Translations under genes and position numbers: made by a program
Shown here: positions 25,396-35,506 of the stretch, one piece after another
Layout of the letters: the number at the start of each line of letters is the position of its first letter
How positions within the stretch are numbered: position 1 is the first letter of the stretch
Notes under the pieces: generated by a model
The model's database searches: none
What the model was told of the DNA's origin: nothing
Seen by the model: only the letters and a program-made list of their open reading frames with translations
Origin: Silicimonas sp.
Lineage (GTDB): Bacteria > Pseudomonadota > Alphaproteobacteria > Rhodobacterales > Rhodobacteraceae
Length of the DNA stretch: 62,294 bases
Assembly (NCBI GenBank): GCA_022824315.1
Contig: JAJEAC010000109.1
Location: 1 to 62,294, forward strand
Direction: 5' to 3'

Positions 25396-27000
25396 TCAGC
25401 TGATCGCGACGGACTTCACGGCGCTGTCGATATGGGCCTCGTACTGCTCGAAGTTCTTTGCGAACATCTCGATTAGTTTCTTCGCTTGCGCATCGTAGGC
25501 CGCACCGTCGTCCCAGGTCCGGCGCGGGTCCAGCAGGATGTCCGGCACGGCACTTGCCATCACGCTTACTGGCACCTCGAAGCCGAAGTTCACGTCCTTG
25601 CGGAATTGCGAGTGTTCAAGCGAGCCGTCAAGCACGGCTGACAGGAGCGCTCGGGTCGCCTTGATCGGCATGCGGGAACCGGTTCCGAAGGCGCCGCCTG
25701 TCCAGCCTGTATTGACCAGCCAGCAGGTAGTGCCGTGGCGGGCAATCTTTTCGCGCAGCAACTCTCCGTAGGTTTCGGGCCGCCTTGGCATGAACGGTGC
25801 GCCGAAGCATGTCGAAAACGTCGGTTCCGGCTCCGTGACCCCGCGCTCCGTGCCAGCGACCTTGGAAGTGAAGCCCGACAGGAAGTGGTACATTGCCTGT
25901 GCGGGAGTGAGGCGCGCGATCGGCGGAAGGATCCCGAAGGCGTCGCAGGTCAGCATGACCACGTTCTTTGGGTGGCCGCCTAGAGCGGACTCTGACGCAT
26001 TGGAAATGTAGTTCATCGGATATGCGCAGCGCATGTTCGCGGTCAGGCTGTCGTCGCCGAAATCGAGTTCCTTGGTCTCGGGGTCGAAGACCATGTTCTC
26101 GATGACGGTACCGAACTTGAAGCAAGTGTCATAGATCTCCGGTTCGGCCTCGCGGTTCAGGTTTATGGTCTTGGCGTAGCAACCGCCTTCGAAATTGAAG
26201 ATTCCCCGATCCGACCAGCCATGTTCGTCGTCACCTATCAGGATGCGACCCGGATCAGCCGAGAGGGTGGTCTTGCCCGTGCCCGAAAGCCCGAAGAACA
26301 CCGCCGAATCGATCTGGTTTCCCATGGCATGGTTGGCCGAACAGTGCATCGGCATCACGCCTCTCTCGGGCAGGATGTAGTTGAGAATGGAAAACACGGA
26401 TTTCTTGTTCTCGCCGGCGTATTCGGTCCCGCCGATGAGAACGATCCTCTGCTCGAGATTCATTGCGATGACCGTTTCGGTCCTGCTGGCGTGCCGTTTC
26501 GGGTCGGCCTGGAATGACGGGCAGTTGATGACCGTGAATTCCGGCGAGAAGCGCTCGAGTTCGTCCCTGTCGGGGTGCCGAAGCAGGTGCCGGATGAAGA
26601 GGGAGTGCCAGGCAAGCTCGGTTACGATTCTGACATCGAGCCTGTGTGCGTTGTCGGCGCCAGCATACAGGTCCTGCACGAAATATTCGCGACCCTTCAT
26701 GTGCGCCAGCATGTCGGCATGCAGACGCGCGAAGCCCTCGGGCGACATTGCGCGGGTGTTTTCCCACCAGATGCTCTGCTCAACCGACGGCGTCTTCACG
26801 ATATGCTTGTCCTGCGGAGATCGGCCGGTGTACTTGCCGGTATTGACGAGCAGCGTCCCGCCTTGGCCTAGCGTTCCTTCATCACGGCAAAGCGCGTGCT
26901 GGATCAGGTCCGGTTCCATCAGGTTGTAGTGGACAGATCCCAGATCCTTGATTCCGTGCGCTTCAAGCGTCATTCGCGAATTGACGCGACCCTGGCTCAT
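25396..27000 (-). CDS. pckA: Phosphoenolpyruvate carboxykinase (ATP)
   Basis: 534 residues from the ATG at 27000, which has GAAGGA upstream and matches the usual alphaproteobacterial N-terminus (MSxGRVN...); an upstream ATG at 27024 is possible. It decarboxylates and phosphorylates oxaloacetate to PEP for gluconeogenesis. The ATP-type P-loop is [14 protein letters not shown], and [25 protein letters not shown] carries the metal-binding Asp and following motif. It is divergent from the hprK-rapZ-PTS genes, as in other alphaproteobacteria, but the ChvG/ChvI two-component genes usually found here are absent. Confidence 0.96.
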   Translation of the reverse strand: MSQGRVNSRMTLEAHGIKDLGSVHYNLMEPDLIQHALCRDEGTLGQGGTLLVNTGKYTGRSPQDKHIVKTPSVEQSIWWENTRAMSPEGFARLHADMLAHMKGREYFVQDLYAGADNAHRLDVRIVTELAWHSLFIRHLLRHPDRDELERFSPEFTVINCPSFQADPKRHASRTETVIAMNLEQRIVLIGGTEYAGENKKSVFSILNYILPERGVMPMHCSANHAMGNQIDSAVFFGLSGTGKTTLSADPGRILIGDDEHGWSDRGIFNFEGGCYAKTINLNREAEPEIYDTCFKFGTVIENMVFDPETKELDFGDDSLTANMRCAYPMNYISNASESALGGHPKNVVMLTCDAFGILPPIARLTPAQAMYHFLSGFTSKVAGTERGVTEPEPTFSTCFGAPFMPRRPETYGELLREKIARHGTTCWLVNTGWTGGAFGTGSRMPIKATRALLSAVLDGSLEHSQFRKDVNFGFEVPVSVMASAVPDILLDPRRTWDDGAAYDAQAKKLIEMFAKNFEQYEAHIDSAVKSVAIS

Positions 27001-27502
27001 TCTTGTCAGATCCTTCGGCTGCATGCGTGGTCAAATGGGCGACCGACGCGCTTCATGTCCGGTTTATTGGCACGATTCCAATTGTCTGAACAGGACGGAA
27101 TGGCGCAGTTAGCGGTACCAAGAGATTGATTTTGCAGGTTTAGCGCCAACATCATGGCGCCGCCGAGAAGTCGTCGCGGTGTCCCCCGCAAGTAACGCTT
27201 GCCAAGGCCGGGATGCGGGACGGCCATCCAGGCCGCGCATTCCAAGAGCACATTGTTGTTGAACAACTTGAAGACAGGCACGATTATGTCAATCGTGCGG
27301 CGCGGCATCGCGCGATGCGCTGGCACCTTGTGTCCTGGAAAGCCAAGGGAACGATTCATGCTCTGGACAGAGCCGAGCAGAAGCACTCATTGGAGCCCGC
27401 TGCCGGAAATCACTGCTTGCCCTGTATCTTGCCATGGTGCGCCTGATCGCGCCCGGACCTTGCGGTCGCGACGGCTTCCTTTCTGAGGCGGGTCTCGTGC
27501 GC
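27001..27502. other. Intergenic region between pckA and hprK
   Basis: About 500 nt up to the preferred hprK start (430 nt to the most upstream one). No gene is recognisable on either strand, and there is no trace of the chvI-chvG genes usual here. The divergent promoters of pckA and hprK must lie inside, but I cannot place them. Confidence 0.5.
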
Positions 27503-27922
27503 ATGGGAGACGGGTCCACTCTCATGCACGGCACCGCCGTTGCGTTGGGCTCGGCGGGGCTCTTGATCACGGGACGGGCCGGTGTCGGGAAGTCCAGCCT
27601 TGCGCTTGAGCTGATGGCGCTTGGGGCGTCCCTCGTTGCCGATGACCAGGTCGTGCTGGCCCGAAGGCCAGAGGGGCTGTTGATATCGGCTCCAGCGACG
27701 CTCGATGGCAAGATTGAGGCGAGGGGCATCGGCATCTTGACGTGCAGTGCAACCCCGGCCTGGCTGCGCATCGTCGTCGACATGGATCATGTCGAAACGG
27801 GGCGCCTGCCCGAACCGATGGAGATTGCGGTCTCTGGCGAACGCGTCCGCCTCGTTCGAAGGGTTGAGGCTCCGGCATTCGCCTCTATGTTGTATGTCCT
27901 TCTCAAAGGAGGATTGGAGTGA
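27503..27922 (+). CDS. hprK: HPr kinase/phosphorylase, short alphaproteobacterial form
   Basis: About 139 residues from the ATG at 27503; the frame also allows starts at 27434 and 27524. Only the C-terminal catalytic domain is present, as is normal in alphaproteobacteria. Walker A is GRAGVGKS (24-31); SLVADDQVVL and the IEARGIGIL motif complete the HprK signature. It phosphorylates and dephosphorylates a Ser of HPr, encoded two genes downstream. Its stop overlaps the rapZ start by 4 nt (GTGA). It is part of the incomplete, regulatory PTS of this group. Confidence 0.9.
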   Translation: MGDGSTLMHGTAVALGSAGLLITGRAGVGKSSLALELMALGASLVADDQVVLARRPEGLLISAPATLDGKIEARGIGILTCSATPAWLRIVVDMDHVETGRLPEPMEIAVSGERVRLVRRVEAPAFASMLYVLLKGGLE

Positions 27923-28833
27923 CGGCCAGATCGGGATCCAGCGCGCGAACGCGAGCCGTTCTGGTGACAGGTGCCTCCGGGGCCGGACGAACGACGGCAA
28001 CGCATGCGCTGGAGGATCTGGGCTACGAAACCATCGACAACATGCCGCTGTCCCTCTTGCCGCGCGTGTTTGACGGGCCATCGTCGATGCCGCCACTTGC
28101 CTTGGGAATCGATGTGCGCAACCGGGATTTCTCGGTCGACACGGTGGTCGGAGTCCTGGACCGCATTGCATCGGAAGCCGACATAGAGGCCGAACTCCTG
28201 TTCCTCGACTGTCGCTCCGAAGACCTTGTTCGCCGGTATTCCGAGACGCGAAGGCGACATCCGCTTGCTCCCGTGGAAACTCCCGAGATCGGCATTGATC
28301 GCGAGATGGAGCTCCTGATCCCGATACGGGAGCGGGCGGATCATTTGATCGACACGTCCGACATGACGCCGCACGACTTGAAGGCCGAGATTGAACGGCG
28401 CTTCGGACGGGACGGCTTCGGCACGCTAGCCCTTTCCGTAGAGAGCTTCTCCTACAAGCGCGGCCTGCCGCGCGGTGTGGACATGATTTTCGACATGAGG
28501 TTCCTCGCAAATCCGTACTGGCAGGAAGAACTGCGCGACCTGGACGGGCGTGACGAGCGCGTGGCGGCTTATGTCGGAAGTGATCCGCGCTTTTCTGGAT
28601 TCTTCCAGGCGCTTGAGACAATGCTCCTTGACCTGCTTCCTGCATTCAAGGAGGAAGGCAAGACATACTTGTCGATCGGGCTCGGCTGCACCGGCGGACG
28701 GCACAGGTCAATTGCCGTTGCGGAAAGGCTCGCGAGTGCCCTTGCACGGGAAGGGTGGCAGGTGTCTACGCGCCACCGGGAACTGGAACGACTGGGTCAG
28801 GGTCCGTGGTCTTCCGCGGAGAAGAAAGCGTGA
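27919..28833 (+). CDS. rapZ: RapZ/YvcJ-family nucleotide-binding adapter protein
   Basis: 304 residues from a GTG overlapping the hprK stop. P-loop GASGAGRTT carries Arg where Lys is usual in Walker A, which I believe is common in related alphaproteobacteria. Further motifs are ETIDNMPLSLLPRV, FLDCRSEDLVRRYSETRRRHPL, and the C-terminal SIGLGCTGGRHRSIAVAERL. In enterobacteria RapZ guides RNase E to the GlmZ sRNA; the alphaproteobacterial role is less clear, but the gene is fixed within the PTS cluster. It overlaps the next gene by 4 nt. Confidence 0.93.
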   Translation: MTARSGSSARTRAVLVTGASGAGRTTATHALEDLGYETIDNMPLSLLPRVFDGPSSMPPLALGIDVRNRDFSVDTVVGVLDRIASEADIEAELLFLDCRSEDLVRRYSETRRRHPLAPVETPEIGIDREMELLIPIRERADHLIDTSDMTPHDLKAEIERRFGRDGFGTLALSVESFSYKRGLPRGVDMIFDMRFLANPYWQEELRDLDGRDERVAAYVGSDPRFSGFFQALETMLLDLLPAFKEEGKTYLSIGLGCTGGRHRSIAVAERLASALAREGWQVSTRHRELERLGQGPWSSAEKKA

Positions 28834-29225
28834 TTGGCATAGTGATCGTGGCGCATGGAGGCTTGGCGCGGGAATACCTGGCCGCAGTCGAACATGTCGT
28901 TGGCAAGCAGAATGGCATGTGCGCCATCCCGATCGAGCCGGAACATGACCGCGAGGCCAAGCAGAACGAGATTTGCGCAGCAGCCGATGACGTGGATTCC
29001 GGTGACGGCGTGATCGTCGTGACGGACATGTTCGGTGGTTCTCCGTCAAACCTCTCGCTCAGGGCCTGCAATTCGTCCAACAGAAAGATCCTCTACGGGG
29101 CCAACCTTCCCATGCTGATCAAGCTCGCCAAGCTCAGGCACGAGCCTTTGGATCGCGCGGCCACGGCAGCCCTGTCCGCGGGGCGCAAGTACATCGACAG
29201 CTTCGAGGGCGGCGGCACTGCCTGA
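28830..29225 (+). CDS. PTS EIIA component, mannose type
   Basis: 131 residues from a GTG that overlaps the rapZ stop and has GGAG 8 nt upstream. The start MIGIVIVAHGGLA contains the phosphorylatable His9, and VVTDMFGGSPSNLS is the conserved EIIA-Man segment. It accepts phosphate from HPr. No EIIB or EIIC transporter gene is nearby, so it belongs to a regulatory phosphorelay rather than sugar transport. Confidence 0.92.
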   Translation: MIGIVIVAHGGLAREYLAAVEHVVGKQNGMCAIPIEPEHDREAKQNEICAAADDVDSGDGVIVVTDMFGGSPSNLSLRACNSSNRKILYGANLPMLIKLAKLRHEPLDRAATAALSAGRKYIDSFEGGGTA

Positions 29226-29231
29226 CATGCC

Positions 29232-29510
29232 ATGGAAGAGCCTGTGAAGCGAACCCTGAAGATCGTGAACGAGAAGGGCCTTCATGCCCGCGCCTCCGCA
29301 AGGCTGGCCGAAGTCGTTGAGGGATTCGACGCCGAGGCAACGGTGTCGAAGGACGGCATGAGCGTGACCGGCGACAGCATCATGGGCCTCCTGATGCTTG
29401 CAGCGTCCCGTGGGACATCGATTACGGTTGCGACCACGGGAGCGGAAGCGACGGCGCTGGCCGAGGCGATCGAGGCCCTGGTGTCCGACGGCTTTGGAGA
29501 GGGAAAATAG
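29232..29510 (+). CDS. ptsH: Phosphocarrier protein HPr
   Basis: 92 residues. KGLHARASA holds the active His18, and VTGDSIMGLLML contains Ser49, the site expected to be modified by HprK. It passes phosphate from enzyme I (not in the window) to the EIIA encoded 6 nt upstream. It is the last gene of hprK-rapZ-EIIA-HPr and converges with hbdA 13 nt further on. Confidence 0.95.
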   Translation: MEEPVKRTLKIVNEKGLHARASARLAEVVEGFDAEATVSKDGMSVTGDSIMGLLMLAASRGTSITVATTGAEATALAEAIEALVSDGFGEGK

Positions 29511-29523
29511 GGTTCACGCCGTG

Positions 29524-30399
29524 CTACCGCGTGGGTGCCGGCGGGTCTTCCCTGTAGTCGTAGAATCCGCGCTCGGTTTTTCTGCCAAGCCAACCGGCCT
29601 CGACATATTTTGTCAGGAGCGGGCAGGGCCTGTACTTGGTGTCTGCCAGCCCGTCATGGAGGACGTTCATGATCGCAAGGCAGGTGTCCAAGCCGATGAA
29701 GTCTGCCAACTGCAGCGGTCCCATCGGGTGGTTGGTTCCAAGTTTCATCGCCGAATCGATCGAGGAGACGGATCCCACGCCCTCGTAGAGCGTGTAGACC
29801 GCCTCGTTGATCATCGGCATCAGGATCCGGTTCACGATGAAGGCGGGGAAATCCTCGGCCGTGGCGGACGTCTTCCCCAGCCGCTCGACCACTTCCTTCA
29901 GTGTCTGATATGTCTGGTCGTCAGTGGCGATGCCGCGGATGAGTTCGACGAGCTGCATGACTGGCACGGGATTCATGAAGTGGAATCCCATGAACCTCTC
30001 GGGGCGGTCGGTTCGGCTGGCCAGTCGCGTGATCGAGATCGACGAAGTGTTCGACGTCAGGATCGTGTTCTGCCCGAGATGCGGAACGAGATCCTCGAAG
30101 ATCGCGACTTTCACGGACTCGCGTTCCGTGGCGGCCTCGATGATCAGGTCGGTTGCGCCGAGATCCGCAAGAGTCATGGTTGTTGAGATTCGCTTGAGCG
30201 CGGCCTCGGCATCTTTCTGCGTGATCCGGCCGCTGTGGACTTGGCGCGCGAGGTTGGTCTCGACAAGCTTGAGTGCGCGTTCAATCGCGCCGCGATCGAT
30301 GTCGTTCAGGACGACATCGAATCCGGCCAGTGCAAAGACATGGGCAATTCCGTTGCCCATCTGTCCCGCGCCGACCACGCCTACGCTGCTGATGTTCAT
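29524..30399 (-). CDS. hbdA: 3-hydroxybutyryl-CoA dehydrogenase
   Basis: 291 residues from the ATG at 30399, preceded by GAGGTG. The NAD(P) loop GVVGAGQMGNGIAHVFALAGFDV (7 onward) and the HFMNPVPVMQLVEL active-site block identify the family, as does the C-terminal TNHPMGPLQLADFIGLDT segment. It interconverts 3-hydroxybutyryl-CoA and acetoacetyl-CoA in fatty acid or polyhydroxybutyrate metabolism. It lies downstream of etfB-etfA on the same strand, the usual order in Rhodobacterales, with about 200 nt between. Confidence 0.94.
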   Translation of the reverse strand: MNISSVGVVGAGQMGNGIAHVFALAGFDVVLNDIDRGAIERALKLVETNLARQVHSGRITQKDAEAALKRISTTMTLADLGATDLIIEAATERESVKVAIFEDLVPHLGQNTILTSNTSSISITRLASRTDRPERFMGFHFMNPVPVMQLVELIRGIATDDQTYQTLKEVVERLGKTSATAEDFPAFIVNRILMPMINEAVYTLYEGVGSVSSIDSAMKLGTNHPMGPLQLADFIGLDTCLAIMNVLHDGLADTKYRPCPLLTKYVEAGWLGRKTERGFYDYREDPPAPTR

Positions 30400-30602
30400 T
30401 GGCACCTCAAGAGCTTGTCCGCGTCCGCGAGACCATAGGCGCACGAACGATCCCTTCGCAAGCCCGTGAGGCGCATGAAGCACTGCCCCGCTTTCGCGCA
30501 ACCTGCATTGCCCGATAGTGGGATAGGGGTAGGAGGTGGTCGTGCGACTTCATGCGGAAGGATTCCAAAGCGCGACTCCGGGCTTCCGCGAGCGGTGGTG
30601 GT

Positions 30603-31529
30603 TCAGAGCTTTTCGACGAGTTCGGGTACGGCGGTGAACAGGTCCGCAACCAGCCCGTAATCCGCAACCTGGAAGATCGGAGCTTCCTCGTCCTTGTTGA
30701 TGGCGACGATGATCTTCGAATCCTTCATGCCTGCCAGGTGCTGGATTGCGCCTGAAATCCCGACGGCAACATAGAGGTCGGGGGCAACCACCTTACCGGT
30801 TTGCCCAACCTGCCAGTCGTTCGGGGCATATCCTGAATCGACTGCCGCCCGCGATGCACCGACGGCCGCCCCCAGCTTGTCGGCCAGCTTCTCGATCAGC
30901 GCGAAGTCCTCCTCCGAGCCAACGCCCCGACCACCCGAAACGACAACGCCCGCGCTTGTCAGTTCGGGCCGGTCGCTCGCGGCGCCCCTGTCCTCGACCC
31001 ATTCGGAGATGCCGGGATTCCCGGCGACGTCAATGGACTCGATCGAAGCCGGGGCGCCTTCTCCCGCCGCGTCAAAGGTGGACGTCCGAATCGAGACGAC
31101 CTTGGTCGCGTCGGATGACCGAACGGTCTGAATCGCGTTGCCCGCATAGATCGGTCGCTCGAACGTGTCGGCGTCGACGACTCCGGAAATGTCAGGGATC
31201 ACCATGACGTCAAGGAGCGCCGCCACACGCGGGAGGACGTTTTTTGCGTCGGTCGTGGCCGGAGCCACGATGTGGCTGTATTCGCCCGCCAACGAAACGA
31301 TCAGAGCTGCGGTTGGTTCGGCCAGCCTGTGCCCGAGGCCGGGGTCCTCGGCGACCAGCACCTTGGAGACGCCGTCAACCATTGCGACTGCCTCGCCGGC
31401 AGACGACGCGGCCGCGCCGGCGCAGAGAACGGTGATTTCGCCCATGGCACGTGCAGCGGTGACGGCTTTCGCCGTTGCATCCAGGTTGAGTTCACCGTCG
31501 GTGACTTCTGCCAGGAGAAGGACTGCCAT
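30603..31529 (-). CDS. etfA: Electron transfer flavoprotein, alpha subunit (FAD-binding)
   Basis: 308 residues. The C-terminal FAD domain is clear: [59 protein letters not shown] and [23 protein letters not shown]. With EtfB it carries electrons from acyl-CoA and other dehydrogenases to ETF:ubiquinone oxidoreductase. Its start overlaps the etfB stop, so synthesis is coupled. Confidence 0.97.
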   Translation of the reverse strand: MAVLLLAEVTDGELNLDATAKAVTAARAMGEITVLCAGAAASSAGEAVAMVDGVSKVLVAEDPGLGHRLAEPTAALIVSLAGEYSHIVAPATTDAKNVLPRVAALLDVMVIPDISGVVDADTFERPIYAGNAIQTVRSSDATKVVSIRTSTFDAAGEGAPASIESIDVAGNPGISEWVEDRGAASDRPELTSAGVVVSGGRGVGSEEDFALIEKLADKLGAAVGASRAAVDSGYAPNDWQVGQTGKVVAPDLYVAVGISGAIQHLAGMKDSKIIVAINKDEEAPIFQVADYGLVADLFTAVPELVEKL

Positions 31530-32287
31530 CAGATTGCTCCCGCTTCCTTGAGTTTCGTGACAAGTTCATCGACCGAGCCCAGGATTTCACCGGCCTTTCG
31601 AGCCTCGGGTTCGGTGGTCGAGACGATCTCGAGCCTGGGGCGGACATCGACGCCGTAATCGGCGGGCGTCTTTTCATCCATGGGCTTTTTCTTCGCCTTC
31701 ATGATGTTCGGCAACGAAGCGTAGCGCGGTTCGTTCATGCGCAGATCCACCGTCACGATGGCGGGCAAGTCGACCTTGATGATCTGCAAGCCGCCGTCGA
31801 CCTCGCGCGTGACCGTCGCGCTGCCGTCACCGATGTTCAGTTCGGATGCGAATGTGGCCTGCGGCCAACCGGTCAGGGCCGCCAGCATCTGCCCGGTTGC
31901 ATTCATGTCGTTGTCGATGGCCTGCTTTCCGCAGATGACGACGCCTGGCTGCTCCTCTTCGATCACGCCCGCGAGGAGCTTTGCGACGGCAAGTGGCTCG
32001 ATGTCCGTGTGCACGTCTTCGGCCGCGACGATCAGGATCGCCCGGTCCGCTCCCATAGCAAGCGCGGTTCGAAGCGTTTCCCGGGATTGTGGGACACCGA
32101 CGGAAACCGCGATCACTTCCTCAGCCTTTCCAGCCTCCTTGAGCCGTATTGCCTCTTCGACGGCAATTTCGTCGAAAGGGTTCATCGACATCTTGACGTT
32201 TGCAAGATCGACACCGCTTCCGTCCGCCTTCACCCGGACCTTCACGTTGTAGTCGATCACGCGCTTGACAGGCACCAGCACCTTCAT
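31529..32287 (-). CDS. etfB: Electron transfer flavoprotein, beta subunit
   Basis: 252 residues with a very strong ribosome-binding site (AAGGAGGAG). [20 protein letters not shown] and the family signature region [23 protein letters not shown] are standard for EtfB, as is the AMP-site motif [26 protein letters not shown]. It pairs with EtfA to bind FAD and AMP. It is the first gene of the etfB-etfA-(hbdA) unit. Confidence 0.97.
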   Translation of the reverse strand: MKVLVPVKRVIDYNVKVRVKADGSGVDLANVKMSMNPFDEIAVEEAIRLKEAGKAEEVIAVSVGVPQSRETLRTALAMGADRAILIVAAEDVHTDIEPLAVAKLLAGVIEEEQPGVVICGKQAIDNDMNATGQMLAALTGWPQATFASELNIGDGSATVTREVDGGLQIIKVDLPAIVTVDLRMNEPRYASLPNIMKAKKKPMDEKTPADYGVDVRPRLEIVSTTEPEARKAGEILGSVDELVTKLKEAGAI

Positions 32288-32810
32288 CAGCGAGGCTCCT
32301 CCTTAAGATTTGCGCAGGGTTTACCGGAGCGGTTCTGCCTTGCACAGAGGAAAATCGAGGGACTTATATCGAATAGTCATATCGTGTCTCCCGTTGAGTG
32401 ATGTGGCTGACTGAAGCGGTGGAACATGCCGCTTTCAGCGCCAGCCAGAAGGGCGGGTTTCCCGCCGATCTTCGACACGGCTTCGTGCGGCAACGCTGCG
32501 CAGTTGACGGCCCGCAAAGCGGGAAGATGACGAGACATCCGGGAATGACGTACCTGCTCGGACACCCATTGGGCTTGGCCGGCTGACCGTGCGCGACAAT
32601 GAACGGGATGACTGGGAGATTCGGCGAATCGCCGCGTTCCAGCCTGCATCTCGGTTGTTCGATCAAGTGGCGATCGCCGCCCCAAGAAAAAAGAATCGGG
32701 ACTTGTCTTAGGGTTTGTACGAGTCAAGTGCAAAGGATGGTTGATTGCCACCCGTTCTGCCGTCTAGCTTGTGAAGTGCGATTCACGTCGTCCTTGGGGG
32801 GACAGGTTTG
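32288..32810. other. Intergenic region between etfB and the rhodanese gene
   Basis: About 520 nt. I find no gene, no DnaA-box cluster and no clear RNA. It should contain the divergent promoters for etfBA and for the rhodanese/dnaA unit. Confidence 0.5.
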
Positions 32811-33254
32811 ATGGGACAGGGCAGCTGCGTCGGGGCAGTCGATCCTGACGAAGCGTGGCAAATCCTTGAGAAGGACGAGTCGGCCCGTCTTGTAGATGTC
32901 AGGACCCGCGCTGAGTGGAATTTTGTCGGCGTGCCTGACACGGGGAAATTGGGAAAGACACCGATCCTGATCGAGTGGGCGTCCTATCCCGACATGTCCG
33001 TGAACCCGGCATTTGCCGACGAAGTCGAGGAAGCGGTTGGCTCCGATGCGATCGGGCCCCTCCTCTTTCTCTGCCGTTCGGGGGCGCGGTCATTGAAGGC
33101 CGCCATGGTGGTTGCCGATCATTTTGCCCGACAGGGCCGATCGGTGTCATGCCTGAATGTCTCCGAGGGGTTCGAGGGTGACATGGACGCGTCGGGACAC
33201 CGTGGCCGCCAGTTTGGCTGGAAGGCGCGGGGGCTGGCTTGGCGCCAGTCGTGA
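32811..33254 (+). CDS. Rhodanese-like sulfurtransferase
   Basis: 147 residues from the ATG at 32811. A single rhodanese domain: LVDVRTRAEWNFVGVPD and the active-site loop FLCRSGARS with Cys88. It can carry a persulfide in sulfur transfer. It lies 24 nt upstream of dnaA on the same strand, so the two may be co-transcribed. The natural partner is unknown. Confidence 0.9.
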   Translation: MGQGSCVGAVDPDEAWQILEKDESARLVDVRTRAEWNFVGVPDTGKLGKTPILIEWASYPDMSVNPAFADEVEEAVGSDAIGPLLFLCRSGARSLKAAMVVADHFARQGRSVSCLNVSEGFEGDMDASGHRGRQFGWKARGLAWRQS

Positions 33255-33278
33255 AGCAAGGGACGCTGCGGGCAGATT

Positions 33279-34640
33279 ATGACCAAGAAATCCTGGGAAG
33301 AGATACGTCAGAACCTGATTTCAGCCGTTGGCAAGAGCAATTACGCGAACTGGATAGAACCGCTTGAATTCGCGCTGGTCGAAGGGGGTGTTGCCAAGTT
33401 CCATGTGCCGACGACGTTCATGGGCAACTGGGTTCTCCGGAATTTCGGCGATCACATTCTGCGGGAATTGAACAAGTCCGGGTACAAGGTGACTCGGGTC
33501 GAGTTCGCGGTCCCGGAGACCGCGAAGCCTGATCGGAAACGCGCGGCGAAGTCGCAGGACGATCCGGCAAGGGTCGTGGCGGGGCAGATCGGCGGCGAAT
33601 TGCCCGGGGCGCCGCTCGATGCGAGGTTCACGTTCGAGAGCTTCGTCGTCGGCAAGCCGAACGAACTTGCGCACGCGGCGGCCCGCAGGGTGGCAGAGGG
33701 CGGCGCCGTCACGTTCAACCCGCTCTTTCTCTATGGCGGCGTCGGACTGGGCAAGACGCATCTGATGCATGCGATTGCCTGGGAACTGCGCAAGCGATCC
33801 CCCGGGCTGCACGTCGTGTACCTGTCTGCGGAGCAGTTCATGTACAGGTTTGTCCAGGCTCTCCGCGACAAGGACATGATCGCGTTCAAGCAGCTTTTTC
33901 GCTCGGTCGACGTGCTGATGATCGACGATGTTCAGTTCATTGCGGGCAAGGATGCGACGCAGGAGGAGTTCTTTCACACGTTCAACGCCCTGGTTGACCA
34001 GAAACGGCAGATCATCGTCAGTTCGGACAGCGCGCCCACGGACATTGACGGGATTGACGACCGGATCGTGAGCCGGCTGCAGTCGGGGCTCGTCGTGGAC
34101 GTGCACCCGACGAACTACGAACTTCGGCTTGGCATTCTTCAGCAAAAGGTCGAGCAGTTCTCGGAACAGTTCCCAAACCTGGGGATCCAGGAAGGCGTGC
34201 TCGAATTTCTCGCGCACCGCATCTCAAGCAACGTGCGCGTTCTTGAGGGCGCCTTGATGCGCCTCTTTGCATTCGCGTCCTTGGTCAGTCGAGAGATCAC
34301 GATGGAATTGACACAGGACTGCCTGTCGGACGTGCTGCGCGCGTCGGACCGCAAGATCACGGTCGAGGAAATCCAGCGCAAGGTCAGCGAACACTTCAAC
34401 ATCCGCCTTTCGGACCTGATTGGTCCGAAGCGCGTCCGCACCTTCGCTCGCCCGCGCCAAATCGCGATGTACCTCTCGAAACAGCTCACGTCCCGATCAT
34501 TGCCCGAGATCGGCCGTCGGTTCGGAGGGCGCGACCACACGACGATCATGCACGGGGTCCGCAAGATCGAGGAGTTGAAGCAGCAGGACAGCCAGATCGC
34601 TGACCATGTGGAACTCCTGCGCCGTTCGCTGGAGGCGTGA
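33279..34640 (+). CDS. dnaA: Chromosomal replication initiator DnaA
   Basis: 453 residues. Domain I spans about 1-80, a variable linker lies at 80-115, and the AAA+ domain begins with FTFESFVVGKPNELAHAA and has Walker A GGVGLGKT (153-160) and Walker B LMIDDVQFIAGK. Domain IV ends with the DNA-binding helix region GRRFGGRDHTTIMHGVRKIE. It binds DnaA boxes and opens the origin. I saw no cluster of DnaA boxes beside it, in line with alphaproteobacteria where the origin is often elsewhere. A TauE/SafE gene follows instead of dnaN. Confidence 0.98.
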   Translation: MTKKSWEEIRQNLISAVGKSNYANWIEPLEFALVEGGVAKFHVPTTFMGNWVLRNFGDHILRELNKSGYKVTRVEFAVPETAKPDRKRAAKSQDDPARVVAGQIGGELPGAPLDARFTFESFVVGKPNELAHAAARRVAEGGAVTFNPLFLYGGVGLGKTHLMHAIAWELRKRSPGLHVVYLSAEQFMYRFVQALRDKDMIAFKQLFRSVDVLMIDDVQFIAGKDATQEEFFHTFNALVDQKRQIIVSSDSAPTDIDGIDDRIVSRLQSGLVVDVHPTNYELRLGILQQKVEQFSEQFPNLGIQEGVLEFLAHRISSNVRVLEGALMRLFAFASLVSREITMELTQDCLSDVLRASDRKITVEEIQRKVSEHFNIRLSDLIGPKRVRTFARPRQIAMYLSKQLTSRSLPEIGRRFGGRDHTTIMHGVRKIEELKQQDSQIADHVELLRRSLEA

Positions 34641-34652
34641 CGAGCGCACAAG

Positions 34653-35396
34653 ATGGCGGACCTCCTGCCATGGCTCGTCGTTGCGGCCCTGATCATCGGC
34701 ATCGGCAAGGGCGGGTTTCCTGCCGCCGCCGCGCTGGCGGTTCCGTTCCTGGCACTCGTCATGAACCCGGTGAAGGCAGCAGCGCTTGTCCTTCCCGCCC
34801 TTGTCGTCGCTGACGGCGCCGCCCTCTGGCTCTACCGCCGGCACCATTCCGGTCGCAACCTCGCGATTCTCTTGCCGGCCATGGTTCTGGGGCTCGCGAT
34901 TGCAACGCTGATCGTGCCCTACGCGTCCGAACCGCTGCTGCTGGCATTCACGGGATGCGCAGGACTCTGTACCGTTTGGCGACAATGGTTCGTCTTGAGA
35001 CCTGCCACGACACGGAACGCAAGCGTTGCTCCAGGCGCATTCTGGGGCATCGTTGCAGGGATCACGTCCTTTCTGACGCATTCGGGTGCACCCGCGGCCC
35101 AAGCCTATCTCCTGCCGCAAAGCCTGCCCAAGCTGATGCTCACCGGCACGATGGCAATCACGTTCGCGATCGTCAATTTTGCCAAGATCCCGAGCTACAA
35201 TGCACTCGGGTTCTTCGACGGCCTCAACTGGCCGCTGGCGGCAGGTCTTGCCGGGGTGGGCGTCATTGGGGCCCTTCTCGGCAGGTTGCTGGCGGAGATG
35301 CCGGAACCGCTCTATATGCGCGTCACCGAAGTCCTGCTGCTTGTGTTGTCGCTGATCCTGATTTTCAAGGCGGCGCTTGGCCTTTCGGGTGGCTGA
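34653..35396 (+). CDS. TauE/SafE-family membrane transporter
   Basis: 247 residues, almost wholly hydrophobic with about eight membrane segments. The first repeat shows IIGIGKGGFPAAAALAVPFLAL and the second GIVAGITSFLTHSGAPAAQAYLL, the paired motifs of the sulfite exporter TauE/SafE family. Members move sulfite, sulfoacetate or other small anions across the inner membrane. It starts 12 nt after dnaA and lies between dnaA and dnaN. Substrate unknown; an anion exporter in the same genome as an organosulfur island is suggestive but not linked by position. Confidence 0.87.
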   Translation: MADLLPWLVVAALIIGIGKGGFPAAAALAVPFLALVMNPVKAAALVLPALVVADGAALWLYRRHHSGRNLAILLPAMVLGLAIATLIVPYASEPLLLAFTGCAGLCTVWRQWFVLRPATTRNASVAPGAFWGIVAGITSFLTHSGAPAAQAYLLPQSLPKLMLTGTMAITFAIVNFAKIPSYNALGFFDGLNWPLAAGLAGVGVIGALLGRLLAEMPEPLYMRVTEVLLLVLSLILIFKAALGLSGG

Positions 35397-35506
35397 CCCA
35401 TGGTCCCGACGCCCTTGTGTCCGCGCCAGAATTTTCGCCGGAACCGTTGCGTCCTGCCAAGAAAGCGATAGGTTGACCGTCCCAATACCGGATGGAGCGA
35501 GGGAAC

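Noticed and set aside
27919..28833. Missing Walker A Lys in RapZ as a sign of inactivation
   Set aside because: GASGAGRTT appears to be the normal form in related alphaproteobacteria; the rest of the protein is intact.
33000..33278. Replication origin next to dnaA
   Set aside because: I found no cluster of DnaA boxes or AT-rich unwinding region here; in alphaproteobacteria the origin is often away from dnaA.
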